A DNA stretch of 64,000 bases from Hyphomicrobiales bacterium (GCA_900473745.1 UCMW01000002.1:1265-65264); one strand, 5' to 3'; shown: positions 28,211 through 37,822, counted from the first letter of the stretch. Notes: generated by a model not told the origin, from the sequence alone. Made by a program: numbers and translations.

Positions 28211-31200
28211 GTGATTATTGCGTTTCGCTCCGCCTTCTCGCCCCGCATTGGTCTGATCGCATCGGGCATCCTTCTCGGGATGGCGGAGACGCTTGTTGCG
28301 GCCGACCAGCCTGCTGCGGCCCAGGCGGCGAAGGCATCCGCCGATCTTGCCTGGCTGATGGCGGCTGCCGGCATGGTGATGATGATGCAGGTCGGTTTCC
28401 TGCTCCTGGAAGCCGGCATGGTCCGCTCGAAGAACTCGATCAACGTCGCCCAGAAGAACCTGCTGGACTTCGTCTTCGGTGTCGTAGGGTTTGCCGCGGT
28501 CGGTTTCATGCTGGCCTTCGGTGCGTCCGGCACGCTGCCGGTCGGGCTGGACATGGATTTCTTCCTGCTTCAGGACCTCGACAGCTGGCTCGCCGGCTTC
28601 TTCGTCTTCCAGGTCATGTTTTGCGGCACGGCGGCAACGATCGTCTCGGGCGCCATTGCCGAGCGCATGACGCTCTCGGCCTATGTCCTGGGTTCGATCG
28701 TGCTCTCGACCCTCATCTATCCCGTCTTCGTGCACTGGGTTTGGGGTACGGCACTTGGCCCGAATTCGGGCGCCTTCCTCGCCAATCTCGGCTTCGTCGA
28801 TTTTGCCGGTTCGACCGTGGTCCATGCGACAGGCGGCTGGGTAGCACTCGCGGCCTGCCTGGTGATCGGCGCGCGGCAGGGGCGGTTCGATGCCGAGGGC
28901 CGACCCGTGCGGATCGCCGGTCACAACCCGGTGCTGTCGACCACCGGCGCCCTGATCCTGTTTTTCGGCTGGATCGGCTTCAACGGCGGCTCGACCCTCG
29001 CCGCCAGCGCAGACGTGGCGCCGATCATTCTCAACACGGTCCTGGCCGGTGGCATGGGCACCTGTGTCGGCTATGTCATCGGGATCAAGCAGGATGGCGT
29101 TGTGCTGCCGGAAAAGGCCCTGTGCGGAATGCTCGGAGCGCTTGTTGCCGTAACCGCGGGCTGTCACGTGCTGGAGCCGGGCGGGGCACTTCTGATCGGT
29201 GCTCTCGGTTCGATCGTTGCTCTCTTCGGCAATCAGTATGTCGAGGAGAAGCTGAAGGTCGACGATGCGGTCGGCGCTGTCGGCGTCCATGCCTTTGCCG
29301 GTGTCGCAGGGACCGTCGCGCTTGCCCTTCTCGCCCCCGTCGATCGTCTGCCGGCCGGCGGACGTTTCGACCAGTTCTACATCCAGATCTTCGGCTCTGC
29401 GCTCAACTTCTACTGGGCCTTTGGGCTTGGCTATGCCTTCTTCTGGACCCTCGACAAGCTTGTCCCGATCCGTGTCTCTGCCGAAGTGGAGGACATCGGC
29501 CTGAATGTCGCCGAACACGGCACGCGCCTCGGCGTCGGACATGTGGAGGACGCGCTGTCGAAGCTTGTGTCGGGCAGTGCCGATCTCGGCGATCGCCTGA
29601 AGGTCGAGCCCGGCGACGAGGCGGAAAAGCTGACCCGGCTCTTCAACGGATTGATGGACAACATCCAGCAGCAGGAGCGCAGCCGCCACGAACTTGAAGT
29701 GCAGGTCCGCGACCAGGAGGAGTCCGAGCGACTGTCGGCGCTTGCCAATGCCACCTTCGAGGCGATCGTCATGCATGAAAGCGGCACGATCATCGACGGC
29801 AACGAGCAATTCGAAGCGCTCACAGGGCGAAGGCTCGGTGAGCTCGTGGGGTCGTCGATCCTCGACCTGGTGGATGAGGAGGGGCGGCGCTTGCTGCTCG
29901 ACAACCCGAACCCGGCGCCAAATGTCTCACGGGAGTTCGTCATCCTCCGGCCCGACGGAACGCGTATTCCGATCGAGGCGCGGGGTCGCAACATTGAATA
30001 CCGCAGCCGCAACATCCGCATCAGCTGCCTTGTCGATCTGAGGGAGCGCAAGGCCGTCGAAGGGCGCATGCGCCATCTCGCGCAACATGATCCGCTGACC
30101 GGGCTGGCAAATCGCGCGCTCTTCACCGAGACGCTGTCGGTCCATGTCGGGCCCGCCAACCGCGATTGGGGTTGCGGCGTCCTCCTGGTGGACCTCGACC
30201 ACTTCAAGGATGTGAATGATCTCTACGGTCATCCGGCTGGCGACGAGGTCATCCGCGAGACCGCAAGGCGGTTGTCGGCCGCATTGGGGCCTTCCGACAT
30301 GGCGGCCCGGCTGGGCGGGGACGAGTTCGCGGTCATTCTCGGAAACTGCCATTTCGAGGCACAGCTCGAGGATTTGAGCCGCAGGCTGATTGAGGCCTTC
30401 CGGCAGCCCTTCGATACGGGGCAGGGCGAGCGCATCAAATGCGGCATCAGCATTGGCGGCGCGCTGTTTCCCGACGATGCCGCGGCACTGGACGAACTGA
30501 TCGGCCGCGCCGATGTCGCGCTCTATCATGCCAAGAAGTCGGGGCGGAATACCTTCCGCGCCTATCGCAAGGGCATGGATGAATTGATCGAGAAGCGGCG
30601 CGCGCTGGAGGCCGATATCGAGCGCGGATTGGAGCGCGGCGAGTTCGAGCTGTATCTCCAGCCGCGCGTCTCCGCACTGGAATGCAAGATCGTCGGTTAC
30701 GAGGCCCTGTTGCGCTGGAACCACCCCGAGCGCGGCATGGTGCAGCCCGGCGACTTCATTCCCGTGGCGGAAGTCTCGGGCAAGATCATCGGCCTGGGTG
30801 AGTGGGTGCTGCGTGAAGCCTGTCGGCTGGCCAAAGAACTTCCGCCCCACGTCCATTTGAGCCTCAACGTCTCGCCGGTCCAGTTCCGTCACCCGGATTT
30901 TATTGCCGGCATCGAGGCGATCCTGAACGAAACATCCGTCGAGCCGCAGAAACTCGAGCTGGAGATTACCGAAAGCGTGCTGATCGACGACGACCAGAGG
31001 GCTCGCCTCATCCTGGGTCACCTGAAGTCGATGGGCCTGAAGATCGCGCTTGATGATTTCGGTACCGGATATTCCTCGCTCAGCTATCTCAGCCGCTACC
31101 CCTTCGACGTGATCAAGATCGATCGCAGTTTCGTCTCGACCCTCGGTGAGCAAGAGACTGCCAATGCCATCGTCCGCACCATCATCGAGCTCGGCAACGG

Positions 31201-31453
31201 GCTCGGCATGCGCGTCGTGGCGGAAGGTGTGGAAACGGTGGAGCAGGCCGGTTACCTGAGTGCTGCCGGTTGCGATGAGCTCCAGGGGTACCTGCTCGGC
31301 CGGCCGCAGCCGGTGGATGAGATGTGTCGCGAAATCAGCGAGACTGTCGTCACCGAGCTGACGCGCGTCGCGCGGCTGGCGGGGCATCGGGACAAGCGGC
31401 TGTCTCGGGCGGGGAACGAGACAGCGCTTGCCATCGCCGCAAACGGCAACTGA
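28211..31453 (+). CDS. Ammonium transporter-PAS-GGDEF-EAL fusion
   Basis: A 1080-residue inner-membrane protein that joins an Amt/MEP ammonium channel (about 35-425) to a coiled linker, a PAS domain (about 510-620), a GGDEF domain (626-790) and an EAL domain (about 800-1055). Both pore histidines of Amt are present (STVVHATGGW and VGVHAFAGVAG). GGDEF is intact near residue 702; its RxxD inhibitory site is not (GPSD). EAL catalytic motifs are intact (EALLRW, LEITES, DDFGTG, KIDRSF). It should sense or carry ammonium and adjust cyclic-di-GMP. The start is uncertain: GTG 28211 gives a signal-like first helix, ATG 28280 is the alternative. No glnK is adjacent. Confidence 0.9.
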   Translation: MIIAFRSAFSPRIGLIASGILLGMAETLVAADQPAAAQAAKASADLAWLMAAAGMVMMMQVGFLLLEAGMVRSKNSINVAQKNLLDFVFGVVGFAAVGFMLAFGASGTLPVGLDMDFFLLQDLDSWLAGFFVFQVMFCGTAATIVSGAIAERMTLSAYVLGSIVLSTLIYPVFVHWVWGTALGPNSGAFLANLGFVDFAGSTVVHATGGWVALAACLVIGARQGRFDAEGRPVRIAGHNPVLSTTGALILFFGWIGFNGGSTLAASADVAPIILNTVLAGGMGTCVGYVIGIKQDGVVLPEKALCGMLGALVAVTAGCHVLEPGGALLIGALGSIVALFGNQYVEEKLKVDDAVGAVGVHAFAGVAGTVALALLAPVDRLPAGGRFDQFYIQIFGSALNFYWAFGLGYAFFWTLDKLVPIRVSAEVEDIGLNVAEHGTRLGVGHVEDALSKLVSGSADLGDRLKVEPGDEAEKLTRLFNGLMDNIQQQERSRHELEVQVRDQEESERLSALANATFEAIVMHESGTIIDGNEQFEALTGRRLGELVGSSILDLVDEEGRRLLLDNPNPAPNVSREFVILRPDGTRIPIEARGRNIEYRSRNIRISCLVDLRERKAVEGRMRHLAQHDPLTGLANRALFTETLSVHVGPANRDWGCGVLLVDLDHFKDVNDLYGHPAGDEVIRETARRLSAALGPSDMAARLGGDEFAVILGNCHFEAQLEDLSRRLIEAFRQPFDTGQGERIKCGISIGGALFPDDAAALDELIGRADVALYHAKKSGRNTFRAYRKGMDELIEKRRALEADIERGLERGEFELYLQPRVSALECKIVGYEALLRWNHPERGMVQPGDFIPVAEVSGKIIGLGEWVLREACRLAKELPPHVHLSLNVSPVQFRHPDFIAGIEAILNETSVEPQKLELEITESVLIDDDQRARLILGHLKSMGLKIALDDFGTGYSSLSYLSRYPFDVIKIDRSFVSTLGEQETANAIVRTIIELGNGLGMRVVAEGVETVEQAGYLSAAGCDELQGYLLGRPQPVDEMCREISETVVTELTRVARLAGHRDKRLSRAGNETALAIAANGN

Positions 31454-31468
31454 AGGTCCTTGCCGTTT
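31441..31468 (+). terminator. Hairpin across the Amt-fusion stop
   Basis: AAACGGCAA and TTGCCGTTT form a 9-base stem around the stop codon. No T-run. A second, imperfect palindrome lies at 31477-31500. They sit between convergent genes. Confidence 0.45.
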
Positions 31469-31529
31469 GCAAAAGGAAGCGCGACGGATCCGCCGCGCTT
31501 GAGGGGCGAAGGCCTTGGGATCCGAAGGA

Positions 31530-32144
31530 TCAGGCGGCCTGGGCCAGTTCCACGACCTTTGCCTGGGCTGCGGCCACGGCCTTTTCGGCGGCTTCCGGAC
31601 CATAGGCGAGGCCTTCGACGAAGACCGTCTCGACGAGTTCGATGCCGAGGAAGGCGAGAACCGTCTTGAGATAGGGTTCGGCATGGTTCATCGGCGCGCC
31701 GGGACCGGAGGAGTAGACGCCGCCGGCGGCGAGCACGAGATAGGCCTTCTTGCCCTTGGCGAGACCGACCGGGCCGTTTTCCGTGTAGGTGAAGGTAAGG
31801 CCGGCACGAGCGATATGGTCGATCCAGCTCTTCAGGGACGAATAGATGTTGAAGTTGATCAGGCCGGTGCCGATGACGATCGTGTCGGCTGCCATGAGTT
31901 CGGCGACGAGCGCGTCCGAAACGGCGACGGATGCGCTTTCCTCAGCGGTGCGGGCATCGGCCGGCTTGCGGATGGCAGCCGTGAAGGCGCCGTCGACATG
32001 ATCGAGCCGCGTTTCGACGAGGTCGCGGCGCACAAGCATGCCACCCGTCTGGCCGGCGAACTTTTCAGCGAGCTCGGTTGCGATCGCGTTCGACAGGGAT
32101 TCGGTGCCGCGCGGGCTTGAGGTGACGAGAAGGATGGAAGACAT
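31530..32144 (-). CDS. azoR: FMN-dependent NADH-azoreductase
   Basis: A 204-residue flavodoxin-fold FMN enzyme that reduces quinones and azo compounds. The FMN phosphate loop is TSSPRGTESLS at residues 8-18; LINFNIYSSLKSWIDHIARAG and AAGGVYSSGPG are family signatures. The ATG at 32144 has GAGGAA eight bases upstream. It is divergent from a LysR-type regulator, which probably controls it. Substrate range cannot be told. Confidence 0.92.
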   Translation of the reverse strand: MSSILLVTSSPRGTESLSNAIATELAEKFAGQTGGMLVRRDLVETRLDHVDGAFTAAIRKPADARTAEESASVAVSDALVAELMAADTIVIGTGLINFNIYSSLKSWIDHIARAGLTFTYTENGPVGLAKGKKAYLVLAAGGVYSSGPGAPMNHAEPYLKTVLAFLGIELVETVFVEGLAYGPEAAEKAVAAAQAKVVELAQAA

Positions 32145-32273
32145 GTGCAGTTCCTCGGATGTTGGAGCGCCTTGGGAGCAGGCCTGCCATGCATGTATGC
32201 CCGAGTATCCATCGATAAAACTGTGATAATATAGATCGATCGTATCGAATAACTGGATGGATGAAAGACGCCA

Positions 32274-33212
32274 ATGGATGCCAATCCCACCCTCGACCAG
32301 CTCCAGGTCTTCCTGACCGTCGCCGATACCGGCAGTTTTTCCGCTGCCGCAAGGCTTCTCAATCGCGCACAATCCGTGGTGAGCTACACGATCGGCAATC
32401 TGGAGAACCAGCTCGGCGTATCGCTGTTCGAACGGACCGGGACCCGTCAGCCAAAGCTGACCGAGGAGGGCAGGGCCATGTTGACCGATGCCCGCCGAAT
32501 CGTCGGCGACCTGCAGGTCATGCGCGCCAAGGCGCGCAGCATGCGCCAGGGCTTGGAGGCGGAGCTGTCGATCGCGATCAGCGTGCTCGTTCCGACGCCG
32601 GCGCTGCTTTCAGTGCTGCGGGATTTCCAGACCGAGTTCCCCTCCGTCTCCCTCAGGCTCGAAGTGGGCGAACTGGGTCGCCTCGTGGATCTGGTCGTGA
32701 GCGGCCGGGCGACGATTGGGATCGGTGGCGCGCTGCCGGGTCAGGACGATACGCTGATCTTTGATCGAATAGGCCACAATTTTCTGTTTCCGGCCGCAGC
32801 CGCCGACCACCCGCTGGCGTCCCGGAAGGGCCCGCTGACGCTGCAGGACGTGCGGGAGGAAACGCAGATCGTCGTCAGCGATGCGTCGGACCTGACGAAC
32901 GGCCGCGACTTCAACGTCCTGTCTTTCAAGACCTGGCGGGTGAGCGACATGGCGACGAAACACCAGCTCATTCGTGGCGGTCTCGGTTGGGGCGGACTGC
33001 CGGTCTCGATCATCCACGAGGATCTGGCAGAAGGCCGGATCGTGCATCTCGATCTGCCGGCCTATGAACAGGGCTCCTACAATCTCCATGCCATTCGCAG
33101 GACCGACACGCCACCGGGACCGGCTGGCACCTGGCTGATCCGCGCTTTCGAGGAGCGCCTGTCGAACTGCCCGGTCGACGTTCCGACCGCGCTTCTTGTT
33201 GAAACGGTTTAA
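32274..33212 (+). CDS. LysR-family transcriptional regulator
   Basis: A 312-residue regulator with a helix-turn-helix at residues 8-65 (LDQLQVFLTVADTGSFSAAARLL) and a periplasmic-binding-like effector domain from about 90. It is divergent from azoR over 129 bases that are A/T-rich and contain GATCGATC (32234-32241) and ATCGAT (32211-32216), plausible parts of the control region. By analogy with similar pairs it likely activates azoR in response to an electrophile or quinone; that is inference. Confidence 0.9.
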   Translation: MDANPTLDQLQVFLTVADTGSFSAAARLLNRAQSVVSYTIGNLENQLGVSLFERTGTRQPKLTEEGRAMLTDARRIVGDLQVMRAKARSMRQGLEAELSIAISVLVPTPALLSVLRDFQTEFPSVSLRLEVGELGRLVDLVVSGRATIGIGGALPGQDDTLIFDRIGHNFLFPAAAADHPLASRKGPLTLQDVREETQIVVSDASDLTNGRDFNVLSFKTWRVSDMATKHQLIRGGLGWGGLPVSIIHEDLAEGRIVHLDLPAYEQGSYNLHAIRRTDTPPGPAGTWLIRAFEERLSNCPVDVPTALLVETV

Positions 33213-33216
33213 GGAA

Positions 33217-33238
33217 TCGATTCAAGCCTTTGAATCGA
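33217..33238. terminator. Convergent hairpin, LysR / cpdB
   Basis: TCGATTCAA and TTGAATCGA form a perfect 9-base stem with a GCCT loop, 4 bases after the regulator's stop. No T-run on either strand. Confidence 0.5.
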
Positions 33239-33272
33239 CTCCCTGTCTCATTCCACGGAGTGGGGCCTCTGA

Positions 33273-35261
33273 TCAGATCGTCAGTCGGAATTTCGCGAAG
33301 CCTTCCGCTGCTTCGCCCGCATCCTCGATCTTGGCGCCCTTGAAGCCGGCGAGGTGCTCGCGTGCCTTGGGGCCTGTCTCGAAGGTGACGGTGGTGTCAC
33401 CGATCGGGGCGAAAGACCAGTTGCCGTCGGCCGAGGGATTGATCGTGCCCTGTTCGACGATGTAGCGGACGATGATGTCCCGGTTGGTATCCGGCCCGAC
33501 GAAGATCACCTTGTCGGAGGCGATCTCAGGGAACTTGCCACCGCCGCCGGCGCGGTAATTGTTGGTCGCGACCGCAAAGGTCTGGCCCGGATCAATCGGC
33601 TTGCCGTCGTATTGCAGGTTGACGATTCGGCTGGATTCCGGGTGCACGGCGACGCCGTCCTTGTCGTAGCGGGCGGGTTTGGTGAGGTCGATCTGATACG
33701 TGACGCCGTCGATCACGTCGTAATTGTAGGACGGGAAATCGGGGTTGATCAGGGGCGCATCCTTCGCGCCCTTTTCGATCTGGTTGAACATGCCGGCCGA
33801 CATTTCCAGCCAGTTCTTCACCTGTTCGCCGGTGATCGCCACCGCCTGGATCGTGTTCGGATAGAGATAGAGGTCGGCGACGTTCTTGATCGCGATGTCA
33901 CCGGCCGGCACGTCGGTGAAATAGTCGGCGCCGCCGCGGCCGCCGGCCTTGAACGGTGCGGCTGCGGACAGAACCGGAAGGTTCTTGTGCGGCCCGTCCT
34001 TCAGCATGTCCTTGATGTACCAGGACTGGGCAATCGAGACGATCTGGATCGACGGATCGTCGGCGACCAGCGCAAAATAGGAGTAAAGCGGCGCCGAACT
34101 CTTGCCGACGGGCGTGCGCACATAGTCGAGCGTCGCCTGATGCTCGGCGGCGACCGAGGCGACGACGTCGGTCTTGTCCTTGGTGTCGGCGACGATCTTG
34201 CGGTTGTCGTCGCGGTGATAGATCGGTCGCGCCTCGCAGGTGAAGTCGACGATTTTCCAGCGCGCTCCGTCCTTCTCCAGAAGCAGGTCGATCAGACCCA
34301 TATGCGAGCCCCAGAAGCCGGCCATGACGGCGGGCTTGCCGAGCAGCGTGCCCTTGACGGCGTCAGCACCCGGTACGTTTTCGAAATCCTTCGGGCCGGG
34401 GAAGACCAGATGTTGGTGGCCGGTGAAGATCGCATCGATCCCTTCGACGCCGGCAAGATAGAGAGATGCGTTTTCCATGCCTTCGCTCTCGCCATGGCCG
34501 TCGATGCCGGAATGGGAAAGCGCAATCACGATGTCGGCGCCGTCTTCCTTCATCTGCGGCACCCAGGCACGCGCCGCCTGCAGGATGTCGCGCGTCTGCG
34601 CCTTGCCTTCAAGGTTTTTCGCATCCCACAACATGATCTGCGGCGGCACGAAACCGATGAAGCCGACCTTAACAGGGCTGGTCGCGCCTGAGCCGTCGCG
34701 GATCTGCTTTTCGATGATGTGATAGGGCTTGAAATAGAGCGGATCCTGCTTGGGATCGGCGGCGAGCTGCCCCTTGGTCAGGTTCGCGCAGACGAAGGGA
34801 AACTGGGCTCCGGCCAGCGTGTTGAACATGAAGTCGAGCCCGTAGTTGAACTCGTGATTGCCGAGCGTGCCGCAGTCGTAGCCGAGCACGTTCATCGCCT
34901 TGATGACAGGATGCACGTCGCCGGGTTTCATGCCCTTCTGATAGGCCATGTAATCGCCCATCGGATTGCCCTGCAGGAAGTCGCCATTGTCGATCAGCAT
35001 GGAGTTTCCGGCCTCGGCGCGGATGCTGTCGATCAAGCTCGCGGTGCGCGCCAGTCCCATCGTGTCGTTCGGCTTGTCGGCATAATAGTCGTACGGCATC
35101 ACATTGACGTGGATGTCGGTCGTTTCCATCAGCCTCAGATGCGCCTGGTTGCCGTTGGCGCGCGCGGCGAAGGGATGGAGCGTGACGAGGGCGGCCGAGG
35201 CGGCGATGCCGCTGAGGAAAGACCGGCGGGAAATCGGGTGGAGATCGAACAAAGACGGCAT
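33273..35261 (-). CDS. cpdB: 2',3'-cyclic-nucleotide 2'-phosphodiesterase / 3'-nucleotidase
   Basis: A 662-residue periplasmic enzyme that degrades 2',3'-cyclic nucleotides and 3'-nucleotides for scavenging. The N-terminus carries a twin-arginine signal ([17 protein letters not shown]). The metallophosphatase domain has [22 protein letters not shown] and [11 protein letters not shown]; the 5'-nucleotidase C-terminal domain is at about 370-600, with the substrate-stacking region before the end. Length is normal for CpdB. GAGG lies six bases before the ATG. Confidence 0.93.
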   Translation of the reverse strand: MPSLFDLHPISRRSFLSGIAASAALVTLHPFAARANGNQAHLRLMETTDIHVNVMPYDYYADKPNDTMGLARTASLIDSIRAEAGNSMLIDNGDFLQGNPMGDYMAYQKGMKPGDVHPVIKAMNVLGYDCGTLGNHEFNYGLDFMFNTLAGAQFPFVCANLTKGQLAADPKQDPLYFKPYHIIEKQIRDGSGATSPVKVGFIGFVPPQIMLWDAKNLEGKAQTRDILQAARAWVPQMKEDGADIVIALSHSGIDGHGESEGMENASLYLAGVEGIDAIFTGHQHLVFPGPKDFENVPGADAVKGTLLGKPAVMAGFWGSHMGLIDLLLEKDGARWKIVDFTCEARPIYHRDDNRKIVADTKDKTDVVASVAAEHQATLDYVRTPVGKSSAPLYSYFALVADDPSIQIVSIAQSWYIKDMLKDGPHKNLPVLSAAAPFKAGGRGGADYFTDVPAGDIAIKNVADLYLYPNTIQAVAITGEQVKNWLEMSAGMFNQIEKGAKDAPLINPDFPSYNYDVIDGVTYQIDLTKPARYDKDGVAVHPESSRIVNLQYDGKPIDPGQTFAVATNNYRAGGGGKFPEIASDKVIFVGPDTNRDIIVRYIVEQGTINPSADGNWSFAPIGDTTVTFETGPKAREHLAGFKGAKIEDAGEAAEGFAKFRLTI

Positions 35262-35458
35262 GGGGGCCTCACGAAAAACAGGTTCTGAAAGCGACGGAGG
35301 TTAAGTCGCTTTCAAGCTGCTTGCACCTGTAAAATGACAGGGGTGAGACGTGGGGCGATGAAGTGCACTTCAGGTTGTTATAGGTTGAAAATGATCGCAA
35401 TGATTGATTTTCGAGGCGTTGCCGGCTATGCTCATTTTGTCTTAGCGGGGGATGACAC

Positions 35459-36256
35459 ATGCCTTCACTCAACACGGCATTTGTGGCTGGCGCGTTTGGT
35501 GGGATTTCACCTGAACTGGCACGCTATCTGGTTCGCGCTCAAGGGGGGCAACTGGGGGTCTGGCTCGGAAAACTGGCGGAAGAGCCCTGGGCCTCCATCC
35601 TGGTTCCGATCGTCGTTTCGGCCGTCGTCCTGTTGCTTTTAGGGCTCCTCGGCGGGCTGGTCGCCCATTTCGGTAATGAGCCGAACATTGGCAAGGCCTT
35701 CATGCTGGGCATAGGAGCCCCAGCATTTGTCTTGTCCACCTTCAATGCGGCGGGGCCGGTAAAGGAGGTCGTCAAGGACACCAAGGTGCAGGACGCCAGC
35801 ATTCACTGGTCAGTTCCCCGGGAGAATGATTACCTGGCTTCCCTAGGGGCCGTGTTCATCACTGCGGGCCATGCGCAAGACCTTCCAATGCAAACGCCCC
35901 CGGTCCCGCAACTGACATTCGATACGAAGGCAATTGCCGGAGCCTGCCCGACATGCCGCGTGGAGTTCCAGGATTCTTCTGGCAGCGTTTTGTCGTCCGA
36001 ACCGGTTGGGGGCGACAACGCGACGGTGACAGTGCCCGACGCGGCTACCTCGGCCATCCTTTCCGGTGTTCCTGACACCAATAGTGCAAAGTTCTCCTTG
36101 GAATCGCTAGCACCCTTGAATCCGGAAGGTGGAAATCGCCCTCTTTCGGTGGAAGTCATCAAGTCGCGAAACTATCTCAACGATTTCCGCTACATTCTCG
36201 GAAACAACGCGATCGAGCCCTTCGACCTCGAACTCAAAGCTGCCGGGGTGGAATGA
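35459..36256 (+). CDS. Membrane protein of unknown function
   Basis: A 265-residue protein I cannot assign. One strong membrane helix lies at about residues 46-68 (ILVPIVVSAVVLLLLGLLGGLVA), a second hydrophobic stretch at 78-95, then a hydrophilic domain. A CPTC pair (ACPTCRVEF, near 163) could be a disulfide or metal site. GGGGGA lies before the ATG. Codon choice and composition look a little less G/C-rich than the neighbours, which suggests a gene of patchy distribution. It is convergent with the first PilZ gene. Confidence 0.65.
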   Translation: MPSLNTAFVAGAFGGISPELARYLVRAQGGQLGVWLGKLAEEPWASILVPIVVSAVVLLLLGLLGGLVAHFGNEPNIGKAFMLGIGAPAFVLSTFNAAGPVKEVVKDTKVQDASIHWSVPRENDYLASLGAVFITAGHAQDLPMQTPPVPQLTFDTKAIAGACPTCRVEFQDSSGSVLSSEPVGGDNATVTVPDAATSAILSGVPDTNSAKFSLESLAPLNPEGGNRPLSVEVIKSRNYLNDFRYILGNNAIEPFDLELKAAGVE

Positions 36257-36270
36257 CAGCCGTGCGCCCG

Positions 36271-36615
36271 TCAAGTCTCACCCGGTTGAGGATGAAAATA
36301 CCGAAAATAGGCCGTGACCTGCGCCACCGAATTCGTGGTCTGCTTAAATTCCAGTCCCATTTTGCCGGCCCTGTACCAGCGCACCGTGCATTCGATATGC
36401 CCGAGTTCGGCGCAGCGCACAGCAACCATGGCGCCACGTTTTGCCTCGACCCAGCCCTCGAGTTGTAGAGCCATGCCGGTCTTTGAAATGTCGAGGATGC
36501 GGACGTCCAGCTTCTGGCCGATGTATTCCAGCGTGCCCCTGATGTGGCAGCGTAGGCGAGGGCTTCGACGTCCGTCCGCAGTAAATTTGGCAGCAAGCAT
36601 CTGACGGCGCTCCAT
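36271..36615 (-). CDS. PilZ-domain protein, tandem copy 1
   Basis: A 114-residue PilZ-type protein. RRSPRLRCHIRG supplies the Arg motif and DISKTG the DxSxxG motif, so c-di-GMP binding is likely. It ends with AYFRYFHPQ, closely matching AYFRNFHQE of the next PilZ protein. I chose ATG 36615; the longer reading from 36669 would run through a perfect 12-base palindrome and has no ribosome site. The two PilZ genes lie head-to-tail 160 bases apart. Confidence 0.78.
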   Translation of the reverse strand: MERRQMLAAKFTADGRRSPRLRCHIRGTLEYIGQKLDVRILDISKTGMALQLEGWVEAKRGAMVAVRCAELGHIECTVRWYRAGKMGLEFKQTTNSVAQVTAYFRYFHPQPGET

Positions 36616-36642
36616 CAAAAATTGATTGAAAGAAACGCAGAA

Positions 36643-36681
36643 AACCTCGGCCAGGCGCCTTAACGGCATCTGGCCGAGGTT
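36643..36681. promoter_or_regulatory. 12-base palindrome upstream of PilZ copy 1
   Basis: AACCTCGGCCAG and CTGGCCGAGGTT pair perfectly across a 15-base centre, 28 bases upstream of the chosen start. No T-run follows on the minus strand, so an operator or 5' mRNA stem is more likely than a terminator. Confidence 0.5.
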
Positions 36682-36775
36682 GTTAGAATGCGAGCATTCA
36701 CCCTGGGAAATTTAGGGTATTTTGCCAGCTACTCCGGGTGTTTACCGTTAACTGGCGCGATTTTCGCGGTTCCGT

Positions 36776-37111
36776 TCAGCCGCGTAGGACAGGGCGGACC
36801 TCTTGGTGGAAGTTCCGGAAATAGGCCGCGAGCTTGGCAATCGAGTTGCTGTTCGGCTTGAACATCACGCCGAGGCGGCCGCCGTAGTTCCAGCGCACCA
36901 CGCCTTCGAGCAGGCCGATGTCTTCGTTTTCGATGACGATCGCGCTGCCGGCTGCAGCGTGAAGCTTGCTTGCAAGTTCCAGTGCGAGTCCGGTCCGCGA
37001 AATGTTGATAACTCGACCGGCGGCTTCCTGTTTGAAATAACGCACCTTGCTGTCCATGCGGACGCGGCTGCGAGGTGCTTTGCGAACATCCATTCCGAGA
37101 TTATTGCTCAT
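36776..37111 (-). CDS. PilZ-domain protein, tandem copy 2
   Basis: A 111-residue PilZ-type protein. RKAPRSRVRMDSKVRY gives the Arg motif and NISRTG the NxSxxG motif. The C-terminal AYFRNFHQE is shared with copy 1. AGGAC lies six bases before the ATG. The pair probably arose by duplication and may act on the same target; what that target is cannot be read. Confidence 0.85.
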   Translation of the reverse strand: MSNNLGMDVRKAPRSRVRMDSKVRYFKQEAAGRVINISRTGLALELASKLHAAAGSAIVIENEDIGLLEGVVRWNYGGRLGVMFKPNSNSIAKLAAYFRNFHQEVRPVLRG

Positions 37112-37202
37112 GATGTCGTCCTGATGAAAACAATGAGCCGAAACTACACGCCATCCGTGAGAACGGTCTAAAACAAATCATTAGGATTTTTCGGAATTCC
37201 GA

Positions 37203-37664
37203 TCAAAGTCCCACATTGGGGCGTTCGATGACCTCGCGCAGCGCAAAGCTCGAATTGATCTTCACGACATGCGGCAGTGCCGACAACCAGTCGCGGTGGA
37301 TGCGCTCATAGTCTTCGAGATCCTTGGCGGCAACCCGCAGGATGTAATCGTATTCGCCCGACATGAGATAGCAGACGAGCACGTTGGGGCAGCGCTTCAC
37401 CGCTGCTTCGAACTCGGTCAGGGTTTTGGCGAACTGTCCCGACAGCGAAATGTGCACGATCACCATCATCTTGTAGTCGATGGCCTTGTGCGAAAGGCGC
37501 GCATGATAGCCGCTGATCACACCCGACTTTTCCAGCATGTCATGCCGCCGCGAGCAGGCGGATGGCGACAGGCCCACCGTTTCGGCGAGCTCGGCATTGG
37601 TCATCCGTCCATTCTCCTGAAGCGCCTTCAGAATGGCACGATCAATGGCATCCATGTCCGCCAT
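37203..37664 (-). CDS. Lrp/AsnC-family regulator
   Basis: A 153-residue regulator with an N-terminal helix-turn-helix (AILKALQENGRMTNAELAETVGLSPSACSRR) and a C-terminal RAM effector domain (PNVLVCYLMSGEYDYILRVAA). The ATG at 37664 has GGAGA nine bases upstream. It is divergent from ald across 158 bases; in other proteobacteria such a regulator activates ald in response to alanine, so it is probably the local ald regulator. Confidence 0.92.
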   Translation of the reverse strand: MADMDAIDRAILKALQENGRMTNAELAETVGLSPSACSRRHDMLEKSGVISGYHARLSHKAIDYKMMVIVHISLSGQFAKTLTEFEAAVKRCPNVLVCYLMSGEYDYILRVAAKDLEDYERIHRDWLSALPHVVKINSSFALREVIERPNVGL

Positions 37665-37822
37665 TCGCAGAAATCTCCGTTTGAGGTGTTGTTGACGCAA
37701 GAAGCTGCGAATTCTGTCGCGCCGCCCGCTCCACTTTGCAAGGACATTTTGCAAGAAGGATGTTTGAATTTCGCGATCTGAAACAAGCGGCCGTGGTCGC
37801 GATAAAAGAGAGGAACGCTTGA

